From Fragum whitleyi (Eukaryota; Mollusca; Bivalvia; Cardiida; Cardiidae), in contig OX411543.1 in NCBI GenBank assembly GCA_948146395.1, forward strand, positions 26,552,026-26,616,025: a stretch of DNA of 64,000 bases, read 5' to 3'. The translations under genes and the position numbers were made by a program. This document shows, one piece after another, positions 63,267-64,000 of the stretch (position 1 is the stretch's first letter; each line of letters opens with the position of its first letter). The notes under the pieces are model-generated. The model was not told where the DNA came from. It saw only the letters and a list, made by a program, of their open reading frames with translations, and made no database searches.

Positions 63267-64000
63267 GTGAGTAAACAATTATGAACTAAGAATTAAGTGA
63301 AATTGACAAGTTGAACGGTTTTGAAATGAAATTGCATGGGTGGGTTGGGTGAATATTGAAAGTAATTAAAGGAAGGTAATACAATATCGCTTATTTGTTC
63401 AAGATGAACAAATAAGCGTTATCTATTACCACCCTTTAATCAAATATACACACTAGTTCTTTGAATATATTTCTGCGTCTTCACCCACCAATGACACATA
63501 TTCAGTAAAGTCACAAGTCTGTCAGTGAGGTCATGGAATTTTTCCAGCGAATTGAATATGATGTTGAGCTTTCTTCGGTGATTTTGAGCATTTCTTAATG
63601 GTTTGAGTGAGTGTTTGCAATGAGTAAAGGGGACACTGAATGAATGTCTTTGATAGAAAATAGTCTTAATTTTGCGTTGTTATTATTTTTTTTGTAATTC
63701 TTTAACTTTGCTAAGTTAAATAAAATTCACCATGGACATTTTTACAGAAACTGGGGAAGATACTTTTGAACAGTTAAACTTAGATTCTGTTTCTCAGACT
63801 TGTTTTAACAATTTTTTTAATTTTTATTGCTGTTGGTTCAATGTTAACAGAGTTTAGATATTACACGGTTATGAAATAGATCAAAATAGCTGGGGTTTTC
63901 CCGATGATAATGATATGCAAACTTGTGTTTTTTGTGTCCCCTTTTTTCCCTATGAATATGACCAAGAAAGGTTTAAGCTCTTTGAATAATAAAAAAAAAT

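Larger units (their letters stand above)
60915..64000 (+). repeat. Second copy of the 53685+ segment (7.23-kb tandem duplication, right part cut by window)
   Basis: From 'attacaatatta' at 60915 the sequence follows 53685 onward at a constant offset of 7230, becoming 7233 after the poly-G, to the window end. The only differences noticed are 53697 a / 60927 c, 56198 g / 63431 a, and the poly-G length. Exonic, intronic and MITE sequence are all equally identical. Confidence 0.93.

Overview
The window looks like nuclear DNA of a mollusc, most probably a bivalve. It is AT-rich, has intron-split genes with GT-AG junctions, and is packed with interspersed repeats. Several repeats carry a (CCGT)n microsatellite followed by head-to-tail units of about 160 bp, the architecture described for bivalve 'pearl' / Helentron-derived (HINE) elements. 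The genus cannot be settled from sequence alone.

Three protein-coding loci can be supported, all on the + strand. (1) 3410-4051 is the terminal exon of a C2H2 zinc-finger gene whose earlier exons lie left of the window. (2) 12764-32943 is a complete 11-exon stomatin-like protein 2 gene (STOML2/SLP-2, mitochondrial SPFH scaffold, 391 residues), including a 42-bp first exon that encodes the start of the mitochondrial presequence. (3) 44924-58174 is a complete 9-exon gene for a secreted 421-residue protein: signal peptide, seven six-cysteine modules (one per exon) and a C-terminal eight-cysteine WAP domain. Every intron of gene 3 is phase 1, so the modules are exchangeable cassettes. The order of modules plus terminal WAP resembles lustrin/perlwapin-type extracellular proteins of molluscs, but the function is unproven.

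The 3' part of gene 3 (exons 7-9 plus downstream DNA) starts a second time at 60915. From 53685 and from 60915 the sequence is the same for over 3 kb, with about two substitutions and one poly-G length change, up to the window end. This is either a very recent 7.23-kb tandem duplication or an assembly duplicate. The second copy carries exons 7 and 8 with intact splice sites.

The rest is repeats: pearl/HINE-like elements (1-2873, 16811-18071, 30184-31221, 33487-36012, about 40545-41721), a tRNA-derived SINE family (several with target-site duplications), a decayed LINE on the minus strand (10780-12250), and at least seven foldback MITE families. Some MITEs have TA target duplications (Tc1/mariner-like) and some have TTAA (piggyBac-like). 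Many lie in introns close to splice sites, and several are nested in each other. Between 33 and 44.8 kb no gene was recognised.
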